Below, piece by piece: positions 9,357 to 18,177 of a DNA stretch of 64,000 nt. This DNA comes from Planctomycetia bacterium (GTDB taxonomy: Bacteria; Planctomycetota; Planctomycetia; Pirellulales; JACPPG01): the NCBI GenBank assembly GCA_016191115.1, contig JACPPG010000040.1, positions 23,136-87,135 of the forward strand, read 5' to 3'. Below the pieces are notes generated by a model that was not told the origin of the DNA, did no database searches, and worked only from the letters and a program-made list of their open reading frames with translations. Numbering within the stretch: position 1 is the stretch's first letter; every line of letters begins with the position of its first letter. The position numbers and the translations under genes were made by a program.

Positions 9357-10049
9357 ATGATGTTTTTGGATTCGTACTACCTCTACTACATTCTCATGGT
9401 GTCTCCCGCGCTACTGCTCGCGTTCTGGGCGCAGATGCGGGTCCACGCGACGTATGCCGAGGCGCAGCAGCTTCCGGCTTCGCTCAGCGGGGCGGCGGCA
9501 GCCCGGCACGTCCTCGACTCGGCCGGTCTGCGCGACGTCGAGATCGAGCAAGTGCCCGGCCAATTGACCGATCACTACGACCCGCGCGACAAGGTGCTGC
9601 GCCTCAGCCAGGATGTCTATCAGAGCCGGTCGCTGGCGGCGATTGGCATCGCCGCGCACGAGGCCGGGCATGCGATCCAGGACGCACACGGCTACGCGCC
9701 TTTGGCGATCCGCAACGCGGCGGTGCCGGTGGCCAACTTCGGCAGCGGCTTCAGCATGGTGCTGTTCATCCTCGGCCTCTTGGTCCAGGTGCCGGCCCTC
9801 ATGTGGGGCGGAATCCTGCTCTTCGGCGGCGTAGTTTTCTTCCAGCTCGTGAATCTGCCGGTGGAGTTCAACGCCAGTAGCCGGGCCAAGGACCAGTTGA
9901 CCGTGCTGGGGATCGCCAATCGCGAGGAGATGGTCTACGTCAATCGCGTGCTCAACGCCGCGGCATGGACCTACGTCGCCGGGACGCTGCACGCCGTGCT
10001 GACGCTTTTGTACCTGGTCGCCCGCGCAGGTGGGCAGAGCCGCGACTAA
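9357..10049 (+). CDS. YugP-type neutral zinc metallopeptidase (membrane)
   Basis: A 230-residue integral membrane protein beginning MMFLDSYYLYYILMVSPALL. The active site is the HEAGH motif near residue 100 (GIAAHEAGHAIQDAHGYAPL), a classic HExxH zinc site, with the third ligand probably in the later EFNAS segment (LPVEFNASSRAK). Two strongly hydrophobic segments lie in the middle (SMVLFILGLLVQVPALMWGG) and one at the C-terminus. Length and motif order fit the YugP/DUF2227-like peptidase family, whose substrates are unknown. The start at 9357 is taken because the protein family begins with this Tyr-rich membrane helix; the open frame upstream is repeat-derived. Confidence 0.88.
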   Translation: MMFLDSYYLYYILMVSPALLLAFWAQMRVHATYAEAQQLPASLSGAAAARHVLDSAGLRDVEIEQVPGQLTDHYDPRDKVLRLSQDVYQSRSLAAIGIAAHEAGHAIQDAHGYAPLAIRNAAVPVANFGSGFSMVLFILGLLVQVPALMWGGILLFGGVVFFQLVNLPVEFNASSRAKDQLTVLGIANREEMVYVNRVLNAAAWTYVAGTLHAVLTLLYLVARAGGQSRD

Positions 10050-10086
10050 ATGCGGCAAAGGCCTGCGGCCCGACGCCGTATGAGCA

Positions 10087-11256
10087 TCAACGTTTGGCGG
10101 CTGGTCCGCTCTGCTCGACACGCAGTGGCCGATCGGCGTCGCCGGACAGCACGACGGAGCGCGTCGCGAAAGCGAGATCGATCCCCTCGGTGTCGAAGCG
10201 CCGCAGAATCTCCAGGTTCACTTGCTCGCTGAACGCCGCGAACGCCCAGTAGTCGGGCGGGTGATACCAGTAAGTCACCGATAGATTGAGCGACGATTCC
10301 TGAAACTCGTTGAACACCACGCGCGGCGGCAGCTCGACGCGCATCCCTTCGTGACTGTCGAGGATCTGCTTCAGGATCGCGATCGCCCGCTCGATTTTAT
10401 CCGGCGGCGTGTCGTAGGTCAGACCCAGGTTGATCGAGCGGCGGATGTTGGGCCGTTTGCCGACGTTGAGAATCGGTTTGGACGCCAGGTCGGCATTGGG
10501 AATCGTCACCAGGTTGCCGTCTTGCGTGCGGAGGCGCGTGGAGCGGAAGCCGACGCCTTCGACGGTGCCGTCGTGCCCCTCGAAGACGATCCGGTCTCCC
10601 ATCTCGAAGGGGCGGTCGCTGAAGAGCATGAGCGAGCCGAACAGGTTCTTGACGGTGTCCTGCGCGGCAAGTCCGATGGCCACGCCGCCGATCCCCAAGC
10701 CGGCCAAGACCGTGCCCACCGGCCCGCCGGCCAAGAGTTCGGCCAGGTACAAAAGCACAAAGATGATGACGATCGCCCGCAGGCTGGTGCGGACCAGGGG
10801 GACGAGCATGTCGTCGAGCTTGCTGGCCGTGCGGAGGGCCAGCAGCTTCAGCCAGGCATCGACGGCATCAACGAGTGCGTAGGCGACGTACCCGGTGGCT
10901 AACAGAAGAAGCACCTTGCTGGCGAGATTGGGATAGCCCGATTCGGCGAGCCGGCCTTCGTACAGGTAGTAGCCGACGACCACCCGTAGCGCGATGGCCA
11001 CGGCCAGTGGCGTCGCCGGGCGCCGCAGGGCCCGCAGCGTCACCGCCGGCAACAGGCGCGCGCGTTTTTCCAGCGAATCGGCGCCGCGGCGTAGCAGCCA
11101 GCGGGCCAATCGCCCCACGACAAGCGCCGCCGCCAGGCACGCGACAACGACCAGCACCACGTCGCCGGAGCTCGCCCACAGCGTACGCAACTCGTCGACC
11201 GCCGCGCGAGCGTCCCAGCGGATGGGCAATATGTCAGCCAGAAGAGACTCAATCAC
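10087..11256 (-). CDS. Small-conductance mechanosensitive channel, MscS family
   Basis: A 389-residue membrane protein starting at a GTG. Four or five hydrophobic segments fill residues 20-185. The third pore helix and beta domain are clear: LAGLGIGGVAIGLAAQDTVK followed by NLFGSLMLFSDRPFEMGDRI and the typical VEGVGFRSTRLRTQDGNLVT (pore and Sm-like domain), then IPNADLASKPILNVGKRPNI. The cytoplasmic alpha/beta part ends near residue 370. It would open under membrane tension to release osmolytes. The gene ends 37 bp after the oppositely oriented zinc-peptidase gene; a REP-like palindrome lies upstream. Confidence 0.93.
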   Translation of the reverse strand: MIESLLADILPIRWDARAAVDELRTLWASSGDVVLVVVACLAAALVVGRLARWLLRRGADSLEKRARLLPAVTLRALRRPATPLAVAIALRVVVGYYLYEGRLAESGYPNLASKVLLLLATGYVAYALVDAVDAWLKLLALRTASKLDDMLVPLVRTSLRAIVIIFVLLYLAELLAGGPVGTVLAGLGIGGVAIGLAAQDTVKNLFGSLMLFSDRPFEMGDRIVFEGHDGTVEGVGFRSTRLRTQDGNLVTIPNADLASKPILNVGKRPNIRRSINLGLTYDTPPDKIERAIAILKQILDSHEGMRVELPPRVVFNEFQESSLNLSVTYWYHPPDYWAFAAFSEQVNLEILRRFDTEGIDLAFATRSVVLSGDADRPLRVEQSGPAAKR

Positions 11257-11367
11257 CAGACGCGGCTCCGGGCATCCGTTCCACAGACGCAGAACCCTGT
11301 CCGATTAGATCGAAATCCGCGCTCGTTGTCAGCGGCAATTGGGGCGGGGCCTGGTGCCGCGGCTCGC

Positions 11368-11436
11368 ACTAGCCCGAAGCGCCAGAGCGCCAGCGAGGGA
11401 ATATGTCGCGAATCCCGCGCAGCGCTTCGGGCTAGT
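11368..11436. repeat. REP-like palindrome
   Basis: Arms ACTAGCCCGAAGCGCCAG and CGCTTCGGGCTAGT flank a core containing GCGCCAGCGAGGG. The arms match, with two changes, the REP sequences flanking the RAYT gene at 27906-28676, so this looks like a REP singlet or pair of the same family, located between the MscS gene and the PVC-cytochrome gene. Confidence 0.65.
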
Positions 11437-11458
11437 GCGTGCGGGAAGGCGCGTTGCG

Positions 11459-14410
11459 TCATTTCGACGCCGGCGCGTCGCTTTGCACGTACGCGATCAG
11501 GTCGCGGACCTGGTCGGCGTCCAATTCGTCAAGGATTTTTTCCGGCATGATCGATTGCGGCGACCGCTCGATCCGCTCGACGTCGTCCTGCGCGAGCAGC
11601 GTCCGCTCGTTCTTGGCGTCGAGGATCGTGACCGTTTGCGGCGTGCTCTCGGCGATCAATCCGGTCAACACCCGCCCGTCCTTGGTCTCGACGACGTAAT
11701 TGAAATACTCCTTGCGCACCACGGCGCTGGGGTCGACGACGCTGGTGAGCAAGAAGTCGCGGTTCTTTCGGTCGGCGCCCGTCAGCTCCGGTCCGACCTT
11801 GTTCCCCTCGCCGAAGAGCACATGGCAGGTTCCACAGTGTTTCGCAAACAGCGCCTTGCCGGGCAGCGGGTCACCTGCGGCGAGATTGAGCGAGACGGCG
11901 ATGCCGTGGATTCTCGCGCGTTTCTCGGCTGGCGTTGCCTCGGTCACGGTGCCCCAATGTTTCGCCAGAAGCGCTTCGATGCGCGACTCCTTGAAAAGCG
12001 CGATCTGCCGCAGTTGCGTCGCGGAAACCTGATCCGCGGCGATCGTCCCGCGGTCGACCTCTTGCAAGAGGAGGATGGCCCAGGCCGCGCGGCCGCACAA
12101 AAGCCCAAGGGCCGTCGTACGCACCTCAGGACGGAACTGCGACAAGCGTTCGAGCGTCCGCGCGGCGATTCGCTGGTCGGAGAACCTGGCGAGCGCGGCC
12201 AAGGCGGCGGATTGGAGCGCCGCGGATTCGCCGTCTTCGAGCAGCCGCAGCAAGGGATCGACCGCCCGCGCGTCCCCCGCCTCGCCGACGATCTCGACCA
12301 GGGACACTCGATCCGGTGCCGCCACGCCGCGACCGGCCACCAGCTCGATCGCCCGCGACAGAGCGTCACCGCTTCCCAGGCGGATGGCGCAACGGATCCG
12401 ACTCGGGCTGCGCTCGGCGACGCCTGCAAGCTCGCGCACGAATGACGCAAGCGACGGCGGAACCGCCGCCAGGCGGCGGCCTTCCAGGCCCTTTTCCACG
12501 CCCGCGATTAAGGCGTCTTGCTCCGTACGACTCGCAGCCGCCGCGAGCAACTGCGCGCACGCCGCGAAGCCATCATTCGTCGCTTCGGCCGCGTAGCGCC
12601 GCGCCAGCCGCGGCAGAATCACTGTCTTCACGAGCGGCCGTTGCCAGGCCTCGCGCGTGGCGAACCGCTCCAGAACCTGCGTGCGGGCCGAAATCGCCTT
12701 GTCCTCGACGACCCACCACAAGAGGAGCGGGATGTGGGGATCGCTCAAATCCTCCGCGCGGGCCAGCAGTGCCTCGGCGATCGGCAGCCCCTGCTCGGCC
12801 GGCAGTCGCCGGGCGGTGCATGCCAATTGGCTGCGAACCGTCGCACTGGCATCGGACTCGGCCAGCACACGCAGCCGTTCGGCGGCGGCCACGGAAACGC
12901 TCCGCTCGTCCCCCAACAGTCGCACGGTCCACGTCCGCACGTGCTCGTCGCCGTGCCCGAGCAGTTCGAGCGCCACCGGCTCGACGAACCCGCCGCTGAC
13001 GTACAGGGCCCACAGCGATTGCAGGGCCAGGTCGCCATCGGCCTCTTGCTGCGCTCCTTGGCGCAGCTCGGGCAGGACCGACGTGTCGCGCCGTTCTGCC
13101 AATAACGTCCGTGCCTCGCGCGCGTGCCACGCGTTCCTGTGCCCCAACAGCTTCACCAGGTCCGCGCTCGGCAGCCGCGACAGGTTCATGCCGGTGACAG
13201 GCTGGCTGCCGTCGGCCACGATCTTGTAGATCCGCCCGTTGCTGCGGTCCCAATCGTCCTTCGGGTCGACGTGGTTGGCCCGCTTGTCGTACCAGTCGGC
13301 GACGAACAGGCTGCCGTCGAGGCCGACCGTGCAATCAACGGGTCGGAAGGAATGATCGTCAGTGGTGAGCAATTCGCCACCGAAACGAGCGGCGAAGCTT
13401 GATCCGCGTCGCTCCATGCGGTGCCAGTGGATCGCGTTGGCGAGCACGTTGGCGGCGATGTACTGGTCGCGGCATCCGACCGGGAACGAGCCCCCTTGAT
13501 AGACGATTCCCCCGCACGTGACGTGACCCCCTTTGAAGCCCTTGTACGGGACGTGCTCGAAGTAGCCGTAAGCGTGCGGGTTTTGCAACTCGCCATGTTT
13601 GCCGAAATTCTTGACGTAGTACCCGCCCTGCACCTGGTGCAACATGGCCACGTCGCCGTAGTTGGTTCCGGCGATCATGTTGCCGTGGCGGTCGAAATCG
13701 GCGCCCCACGTGTTGCCGCCTCCCTCGGCAAACAGCTCGAACGCCTTGGTGCGCGGGTGGTACCGCCAGATTCCTTGCTGGAACGTGACGCCGCGGATAT
13801 GGGCTGTGACCGTGCTCCCCTGCGCGCCATAGAGCCAGCCATCGGGGCCCCATTGCAGGCTGTTGGCCAGGGCGTGCGCGTCCTCCAGGCCGAAACCGGC
13901 AAGCAGCACTTCGGGATCGCCGTCGGGCACGTCGTCCTGGTCGCGATCGGGATAGAAGAGCAAGTACGGCGCCTGCACGACGAATGCGCCGCCGTGGCCG
14001 AGCGCCAGGCCGGTTGCCAGGTTCAAGCCGTCGACAAAATCCTTGGCGTTGTCGAATTGCCCGTCGCCGTCGGTGTCCTCGAGAATCGTAATCCGATCGG
14101 CGCCGCGCGGCCCCTTGGGCGGGGGCTCGGGCAGCTTGTCGTATACGGTCCGCAGATACTGGTCGACCTTGACGGCCGTCAGCCCGGCGGGCGTTGGGTA
14201 TTGCAGGTACTGGATGACCCACAGGCGGCCGCGGGCGTCGAAGCACATCGAAACCGGCTGGCGGATCGTCGGCTCGCTGGCGAAAAGCTGCACGCGAAAG
14301 CCGGCCGGCAGCTTGAAGTGGGCAAGGGCCTCGGCCGGCGAAAGGCCATCGGCCGAGGCCAGGCTCTGGCAAAAGAGCGCGGCCAGGATGCAGCACGCCA
14401 GCTTTCGCAC
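11459..14410 (-). CDS. PVC-type heme-binding protein with beta-propeller and HEAT repeats
   Basis: About 983 residues from a GTG at 14410, chosen because it opens straight into a signal peptide (RKLACCILAALFCQSLASA); the frame stays open to a TTG at 14557 with unlikely sequence. The N-terminal half is a membrane-bound-dehydrogenase-type beta-propeller (LPAGFRVQLFASEPTIRQPV, ILEDTDGDGQFDNAKDFVDG). The middle is HEAT-like helices. The C-terminus has one heme c site (HCGTCHVLFGEGNKVGPELT) and ends with the usual SPQSIMPEKILDELDADQVR. These large exported proteins are abundant in planctomycetes and are thought to oxidise sugars or polyols; substrate unknown. A second member of the same architecture lies at 51362-54469. 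Confidence 0.88.
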   Translation of the reverse strand: MRKLACCILAALFCQSLASADGLSPAEALAHFKLPAGFRVQLFASEPTIRQPVSMCFDARGRLWVIQYLQYPTPAGLTAVKVDQYLRTVYDKLPEPPPKGPRGADRITILEDTDGDGQFDNAKDFVDGLNLATGLALGHGGAFVVQAPYLLFYPDRDQDDVPDGDPEVLLAGFGLEDAHALANSLQWGPDGWLYGAQGSTVTAHIRGVTFQQGIWRYHPRTKAFELFAEGGGNTWGADFDRHGNMIAGTNYGDVAMLHQVQGGYYVKNFGKHGELQNPHAYGYFEHVPYKGFKGGHVTCGGIVYQGGSFPVGCRDQYIAANVLANAIHWHRMERRGSSFAARFGGELLTTDDHSFRPVDCTVGLDGSLFVADWYDKRANHVDPKDDWDRSNGRIYKIVADGSQPVTGMNLSRLPSADLVKLLGHRNAWHAREARTLLAERRDTSVLPELRQGAQQEADGDLALQSLWALYVSGGFVEPVALELLGHGDEHVRTWTVRLLGDERSVSVAAAERLRVLAESDASATVRSQLACTARRLPAEQGLPIAEALLARAEDLSDPHIPLLLWWVVEDKAISARTQVLERFATREAWQRPLVKTVILPRLARRYAAEATNDGFAACAQLLAAAASRTEQDALIAGVEKGLEGRRLAAVPPSLASFVRELAGVAERSPSRIRCAIRLGSGDALSRAIELVAGRGVAAPDRVSLVEIVGEAGDARAVDPLLRLLEDGESAALQSAALAALARFSDQRIAARTLERLSQFRPEVRTTALGLLCGRAAWAILLLQEVDRGTIAADQVSATQLRQIALFKESRIEALLAKHWGTVTEATPAEKRARIHGIAVSLNLAAGDPLPGKALFAKHCGTCHVLFGEGNKVGPELTGADRKNRDFLLTSVVDPSAVVRKEYFNYVVETKDGRVLTGLIAESTPQTVTILDAKNERTLLAQDDVERIERSPQSIMPEKILDELDADQVRDLIAYVQSDAPASK

Positions 14411-14589
14411 GGCGCGAAGCGGGCGGCGGCGACAGTGAACATCTCGGGAGCACGGCACGCGGACGCCTCGGGCGAACAGGTCAGGTGGGAAAGCAAAGCG
14501 GCGGGTAGGGCACGCAGACGGCAAGCGTAGCCCGAAAGGCAAGTATAATCGAGCCAAAGGCGAGGGGCACTCAGCGTCGGGCGTCAGCC

Positions 14590-14733
14590 AGGGCCATTCT
14601 GTTTTTCAAAATGGCGAGGCGGGAAAATGGGACTGGCTCCGAGCATAAACAGCGCAAGTCCTTTCAGACCAACGTTGCGTCTCGGTGCCTGTCCCACTTT
14701 CCCGCCGGTGCCCCGCCGGCCAGCTTAAATCTG
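14590..14733 (-). mobile_element. 155-bp dispersed repeat, copy B (overlaps a gene end)
   Basis: Inverted orientation: it starts AGGGCCATTCTGTTTTTCAA and runs through the paired arms GGCGGGAAAATGGGACTGGC and GCCTGTCCCACTTTCCCGCC. The far end is degenerate (CAGCTTAAATCTG). The last ~37 codons of the HTH/zinc-ribbon gene at 14606-15034 are read from this repeat, including its stop codon. Confidence 0.85.
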
Positions 14734-15034
14734 CGGCGAGCCGGAGCAGGACCTTCTTCCGTTCCTCCGCCTTGAGCGCCCGGATGCGGCAGAGGCGGCA
14801 TGGCATGTACACCTTTCCGCCGCACGTCGGGCAGCGGTCCACTGGCCCGTTTCCGATCTGGTCCTCGCCGTCGTCGATATCGACGCGCGGGGGGAGGTAG
14901 TCGGGCCGGCGGCCGGAGGCGATCGAGCTCACCGACGCGCGGCTGACGCCCGTCAGCAGGGCAATCTTCCGCTGCGACAGGCCGGGTTCGGCCAGGAGAC
15001 GCCGAATTTCGCTCACGACGGGTTCGGCGAGCAT
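14606..15034 (-). CDS. Small HTH plus zinc-ribbon protein with repeat-derived C-terminus
   Basis: A 142-residue protein; the ATG at 15034 follows GAGGAG at good spacing and lies 4 bases after the stop of the upstream gene. Residues 1-45 form a helix-turn-helix (IRRLLAEPGLSQRKIALLTG, VSRASVSSIASGRRPDY) and residues about 65-85 a zinc ribbon (CPTCGGKVYMPCRLCRIRAL). From about residue 107 on (HRRESGTGTETQRWSERTCA) the sequence is read from the 155-bp repeat, so the original C-terminus is probably lost. Likely a DNA-binding regulator, co-transcribed with the acidic protein at 15039. The HTH and zinc ribbon together look like a short planctomycete regulator; targets are unknown. Confidence 0.75.
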   Translation of the reverse strand: MLAEPVVSEIRRLLAEPGLSQRKIALLTGVSRASVSSIASGRRPDYLPPRVDIDDGEDQIGNGPVDRCPTCGGKVYMPCRLCRIRALKAEERKKVLLRLAADLSWPAGHRRESGTGTETQRWSERTCAVYARSQSHFPASPF

Positions 15035-15038
15035 GGGG

Positions 15039-15368
15039 TTACCGCTCCTCGTCCAACGGGTCGTCGTCGGTGCAAAAGTCACCACGCTCCGGGTCGGGCT
15101 CCTCGTCGTCGAAGTCCGCGCCGAAGTCGTCCCAGCGGCCCGCATCGTCGAATTCGGGAGGCACGAAATCGTCGTCCGACAGGTCATCGTTCTGGTCGCC
15201 GTCCGACTCTTCGGGGTCGTCCGCTTCGCGGCACTGTCGAACGTGGCCGCCGTGCTCGCGCGGCACCGCCGGGTGGGCGGCGTCACGGCGGCGGAACGCG
15301 GCACGTTGGCACATGGCACAGGACCCATGGCGCCTGGCCCGACCGGGCGATGTTTCGGCATCGCACAC
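15039..15368 (-). CDS. Acidic small protein upstream of the HTH/zinc-ribbon gene
   Basis: A 109-residue protein with a Cys/His-rich first half (HGSCAMCQRAAFRRRDAAHP, later HGGHVRQC) that could bind zinc, and a very acidic second half (DDLSDDDFVPPEFDDAGRWD, then FDDEEPDPERGD). It stops 4 bases before the HTH/zinc-ribbon gene starts, so the two form an operon. No family is recognised. The codon use and the tight spacing support a real gene, but the exact start is not certain. Confidence 0.55.
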   Translation of the reverse strand: MCDAETSPGRARRHGSCAMCQRAAFRRRDAAHPAVPREHGGHVRQCREADDPEESDGDQNDDLSDDDFVPPEFDDAGRWDDFGADFDDEEPDPERGDFCTDDDPLDEER

Positions 15369-15567
15369 GGGCGGGCCCCGGACGCAGCCATCCTACGCGA
15401 ATGGGTGGCAATATTTCAACCATTATTTTGATCATTATTTTGTTCTCATATTATGACCGCCGTGCCACTTTTTCTGGCGTTTCCGCTCGACATGCTGGCA
15501 CCCGAGCGGCTACGATAAATGGCCGTGGGCTGTCCCGCGTTCGCACTTTCCGCAGAAGAAGCTCCCG
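15369..15567. other. AT-rich intergenic island
   Basis: About 60 bp around 15405-15465 is far more AT-rich than the rest of the window (ATTTCAACCATTATTTTGAT, then CTCATATTATGACC). It lies between two divergent gene sets. TATTATGACC resembles one half of the inverted repeat at 15870-15889, suggesting a shared regulator site. Confidence 0.4.
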
Positions 15568-15873
15568 ATGACCCTCACCCCCTTCCCTCCCGCGACCCTC
15601 GACGAGCTGGCGCTGCGCCTCTTGGACGTGGCGGCCGCCGTGCGAAAAATGGCCAATTCCGCCCGGGAGAACGGCCTCGGCGACTTTCAATTGCACGGCA
15701 ACAAGGCCCAGGAATGGCTCGACAAGCTCGAGGACTGGGCGCGCGACAGCGAGGGCCGGCTGGCGCGGGAAATCCATCGGCAGAAAGGGGTGCGGCGGGC
15801 GCAGTCGCCGCCCGACCGATCGAGCAGGCCGGCCGATCGCAAGCGGGCCCCGACCCGCCGAAAAGGCGAATAA
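15568..15873 (+). CDS. Small helical protein, function unknown
   Basis: A 101-residue protein with AGAAGAAG upstream of its ATG. Residues 10-70 are predicted helical (LDELALRLLDVAAAVRKMAN, then NKAQEWLDKLEDWARDSEGR); the last 30 residues are basic and Arg/Pro-rich and may bind nucleic acid. The gene ends inside a perfect 9-bp inverted repeat and is followed 36 bp later by a secreted protein on the same strand. No family recognised. Confidence 0.6.
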   Translation: MTLTPFPPATLDELALRLLDVAAAVRKMANSARENGLGDFQLHGNKAQEWLDKLEDWARDSEGRLAREIHRQKGVRRAQSPPDRSSRPADRKRAPTRRKGE

Positions 15874-15889
15874 TTATGGTCATAATTAT
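15870..15889. promoter_or_regulatory. Perfect inverted repeat ATAATTATG-GT-CATAATTAT (operator candidate)
   Basis: Two perfect 9-bp arms with a 2-bp spacer overlap the stop codon of the small gene and lie 20 bp upstream of the next ATG (15910). AT-rich dyads of this size are typical binding sites for dimeric HTH proteins. The neighbouring HTH and MarR genes are candidate binders; this is inference from position only. Confidence 0.45.
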
Positions 15890-15909
15890 CCGACCGACGA
15901 GATAATATA

Positions 15910-16878
15910 ATGTCCCGCCGTTGCGCCATCCTGCTGGGGCTTCTGACGTGCGTCGCGGCGGCCGGTCCGACGGGTGCGGCCAAGGACGCCCAGCCCGAAG
16001 CCCGCCGGCCCGCGAGCGACGCCGCGCTGCGCTACTGGCTTACGAACATGGTCTGGCATCACCGCTACAGCATGGCGGAGATGCAGGCCGCGACGGGCCT
16101 GCCGGAAGCTGACATCCGGGCCGCCCTGGACCGTTTCGCCATCACGCCCGATGGCCGTCCGGCCCGCCGTCCCGGCGACCCGCTGCGACTAGTGCCGTAT
16201 CCGGGCGGACGACATCCGAGGATCGGCTTTCTCGAGGGAGCCATTCGCCCACAGCGCGAGACGAAGCTCAGCGTTTTTGCCCCCTGGGACGACGACAACT
16301 ACGCGGTGGTCGACCTGCCGGAAGCCATCTGGTCGAACCTGGGCCTGCTCTACCTGGCCCACACGCACGTCCCGACCGTGTGGACGAAGCAAGGGATTGA
16401 GCTCGATCGCCTGGAGTGGCGGCGCTACGACGATGGCCATGTGGACATCGAGCGCACATTGCCGGATGGCGTCCGCTTTGGGGCCACCGCCCGCGCCACG
16501 GCCCAGGCGGTGCGGATGGAGCTATGGCTCGCTAACGGCAGCAGCCAAGCTCTTTCGGACCTGCGGGTGCAGATGTGCGTAATGCTCAAGGGCATGAAAG
16601 GTTTCACTGCCCAGACCAACGACAACAAGACCTTCTCAGCCCCGTACGCCGCCTGCCGCGGCGAGGACGGGCGGCGGTGGGTGATCACGGCCTGGTCGCC
16701 GAATCATCGCACGTGGGCCAACGAGAAATGCCCTTGCCTGCACTCCGATCCGAAATTCCCGGACTGCCCGCCGGGCGAGACGCGCCGCCTGCGCGGCTGG
16801 CTGTCGTTCTACGAGGGGCAGGACATTCGCGGCGAACTGGCGCGGATCGACGCGACCGGCTGGCGGAACGGCGAGTGA
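15910..16878 (+). CDS. Secreted planctomycete protein, function unknown
   Basis: A 322-residue protein with a clear signal peptide (MSRRCAILLGLLTCVAAAGP, cleavage near GAAKDA). Residues 40-95 look like a helix-turn-helix-type segment (LTNMVWHHRYSMAEMQAATG, LPEADIRAALDRFAI), which is odd in an exported protein. The remainder is beta-rich with AGTHVPT-like and WVITAWSPNHRTWANEKCPC segments; the Cys pairs near residues 245 and 275-285 may form disulfides or bind metal. The ATG follows an AT-rich dyad. No activity can be assigned. Confidence 0.65.
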   Translation: MSRRCAILLGLLTCVAAAGPTGAAKDAQPEARRPASDAALRYWLTNMVWHHRYSMAEMQAATGLPEADIRAALDRFAITPDGRPARRPGDPLRLVPYPGGRHPRIGFLEGAIRPQRETKLSVFAPWDDDNYAVVDLPEAIWSNLGLLYLAHTHVPTVWTKQGIELDRLEWRRYDDGHVDIERTLPDGVRFGATARATAQAVRMELWLANGSSQALSDLRVQMCVMLKGMKGFTAQTNDNKTFSAPYAACRGEDGRRWVITAWSPNHRTWANEKCPCLHSDPKFPDCPPGETRRLRGWLSFYEGQDIRGELARIDATGWRNGE

Positions 16879-16950
16879 ACGGTGATCAGCGGAAGCGCGA
16901 GTGCCGGGAGCACATTACTGCCCACTTGTCCACCAACCCCACCGATCGCT

Positions 16951-17424
16951 CTACACGTCCCTTCGTCCCCACGTGATCGTCACGGTTTCGGCCAGCAGGG
17001 AGAGCAGGTCCTGCCAGCGGTCTTCGCCTAGCTCGGAGACGAACCGGTGCTGCGCCGCCTCCCAAACGGGGACTGCCGCGCCCAGGACCTTCCGGCCGTT
17101 GGGCGTCAATTCGACCAGGCGGGTGCGGCGATCCTTGCCGAATTTCAGTTGCAAGAATCCCTGCTTGATCAGCGGCCGCAAGTTGCGGGTCAAGGTCGAG
17201 CGGTCCATGACCATTGCCCGCGCGAGCGCCGCCATGCCGCGCGACTCGTAGACCGCCACGGCCAGCAGTATGACCAGTTGCGTGGAACGCAGCCCGGTGC
17301 TCGCCAGCAGATCATCGAAATGCTGTGTGACGGCGCGGGTTGCCTTGCGGAAGTTGAAGCAGGCGCAGACCGACGCCGCTTCGGCACATTTTTGGACGTC
17401 GAGTTCAGGCAGTTCTTGGGTCAC
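16951..17424 (-). CDS. MarR family transcriptional regulator
   Basis: 157 residues from a GTG at 17424 (an upstream start at 17559 would add 45 residues of low-complexity sequence). The winged helix-turn-helix is clear: FNFRKATRAVTQHFDDLLAS, then STQLVILLAVAVYESRGMAA, the recognition region ALARAMVMDRSTLTRNLRPL and the wing FGKDRRTRLVELTPNGRKVL. Cys residues near the N-terminus (CAEAASVCACFN) raise the possibility of redox sensing, seen in some MarR proteins. It probably represses nearby genes; it is divergent from the RRM gene's side and convergent with the secreted protein at 15910. Confidence 0.9.
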   Translation of the reverse strand: MTQELPELDVQKCAEAASVCACFNFRKATRAVTQHFDDLLASTGLRSTQLVILLAVAVYESRGMAALARAMVMDRSTLTRNLRPLIKQGFLQLKFGKDRRTRLVELTPNGRKVLGAAVPVWEAAQHRFVSELGEDRWQDLLSLLAETVTITWGRRDV

Positions 17425-17859
17425 GCTATCGACTCTGCGCAGCCTGCGCGTCGATCCGGTATGCCTCGCGTGCAGGGCTTGCCGCCCACCGCCGCGCGCT
17501 AGGCAAGCGCGCGGACATCGGAGGAGCCACTGCCGCGGTCCCGCGCGGCGATGGCGCACTTCAACCCTGCAATCGGACGTGAGGCGGCTTAAAGAGCACC
17601 GCTACCGGCCGCAGCCGGCGCCCGCGCGAACTCCTAACACCTCAACGGATCGACGAAGTCATTCGCTACGGTGCATTGTCCTTTAGATGCGCATGACGTG
17701 CAAGGTGGCGCAGGGGAAAGACCGCGGGGGCGCACCGATGAATGAAAAAAGGGGAACGAAAAACCCCGGCCGCGGGTACGACCGACGAATAACCCAATGC
17801 GAAGTTGGGGAGATGCCAACGCGATAGCGGGGAGGTCGCTTCAAGCGCCAACGCCCGGC
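17425..17859. other. Gene-free stretch upstream of the MarR gene
   Basis: 435 bp with no plausible coding frame and no RNA gene that I can recognise. It should hold the MarR promoter and the end of the RRM transcript; I could not pick out sites with confidence. Confidence 0.4.
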
Positions 17860-18177
17860 TTAGTACCGGCCGCCGCGCCCGCCGCCGCCTCCGCGGCCGT
17901 ATCCGCCGCCGCCACCGCCACGATCTTCCCGAGGCTTGGCCTCGTTCACCGTTAGCGGACGGCCGCCATGGTCCTGGCCATTGAGCCCGGCGATGGCCGC
18001 CTGGGCGTCCTTGTCCGAACCCATTTCGACGAACCCGAATCCTTTGCTCCGCCCGGTCTCCCGATCCTCGATGACCTGCGCGCTCTGCACGGCGCCGAAT
18101 GCCGCGAACATTTGCTCCAGATCAGAGCTGCTCACATTGTAGGGCAGGTTCCCTACGTACAACTTCTTGCCCACCAT
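17860..18177 (-). CDS. RRM-type glycine-rich RNA-binding protein
   Basis: A 105-residue protein of one RNA recognition motif and a short Gly/Arg tail. RNP2 is KLYVGNLPYNV (residues 5-15) and RNP1 is RSKGFGFVEM (about residues 48-57); the tail is GGGGGYGRGGGGGRGGRY. Such bacterial RRM proteins are small RNA chaperones, often cold-induced. ATG start at 18177 with GGAG upstream. Stands alone; about 295 bp of upstream sequence without a gene could be a long regulated leader, as in cold-shock RNA chaperone genes. Confidence 0.93.
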   Translation of the reverse strand: MVGKKLYVGNLPYNVSSSDLEQMFAAFGAVQSAQVIEDRETGRSKGFGFVEMGSDKDAQAAIAGLNGQDHGGRPLTVNEAKPREDRGGGGGGYGRGGGGGRGGRY

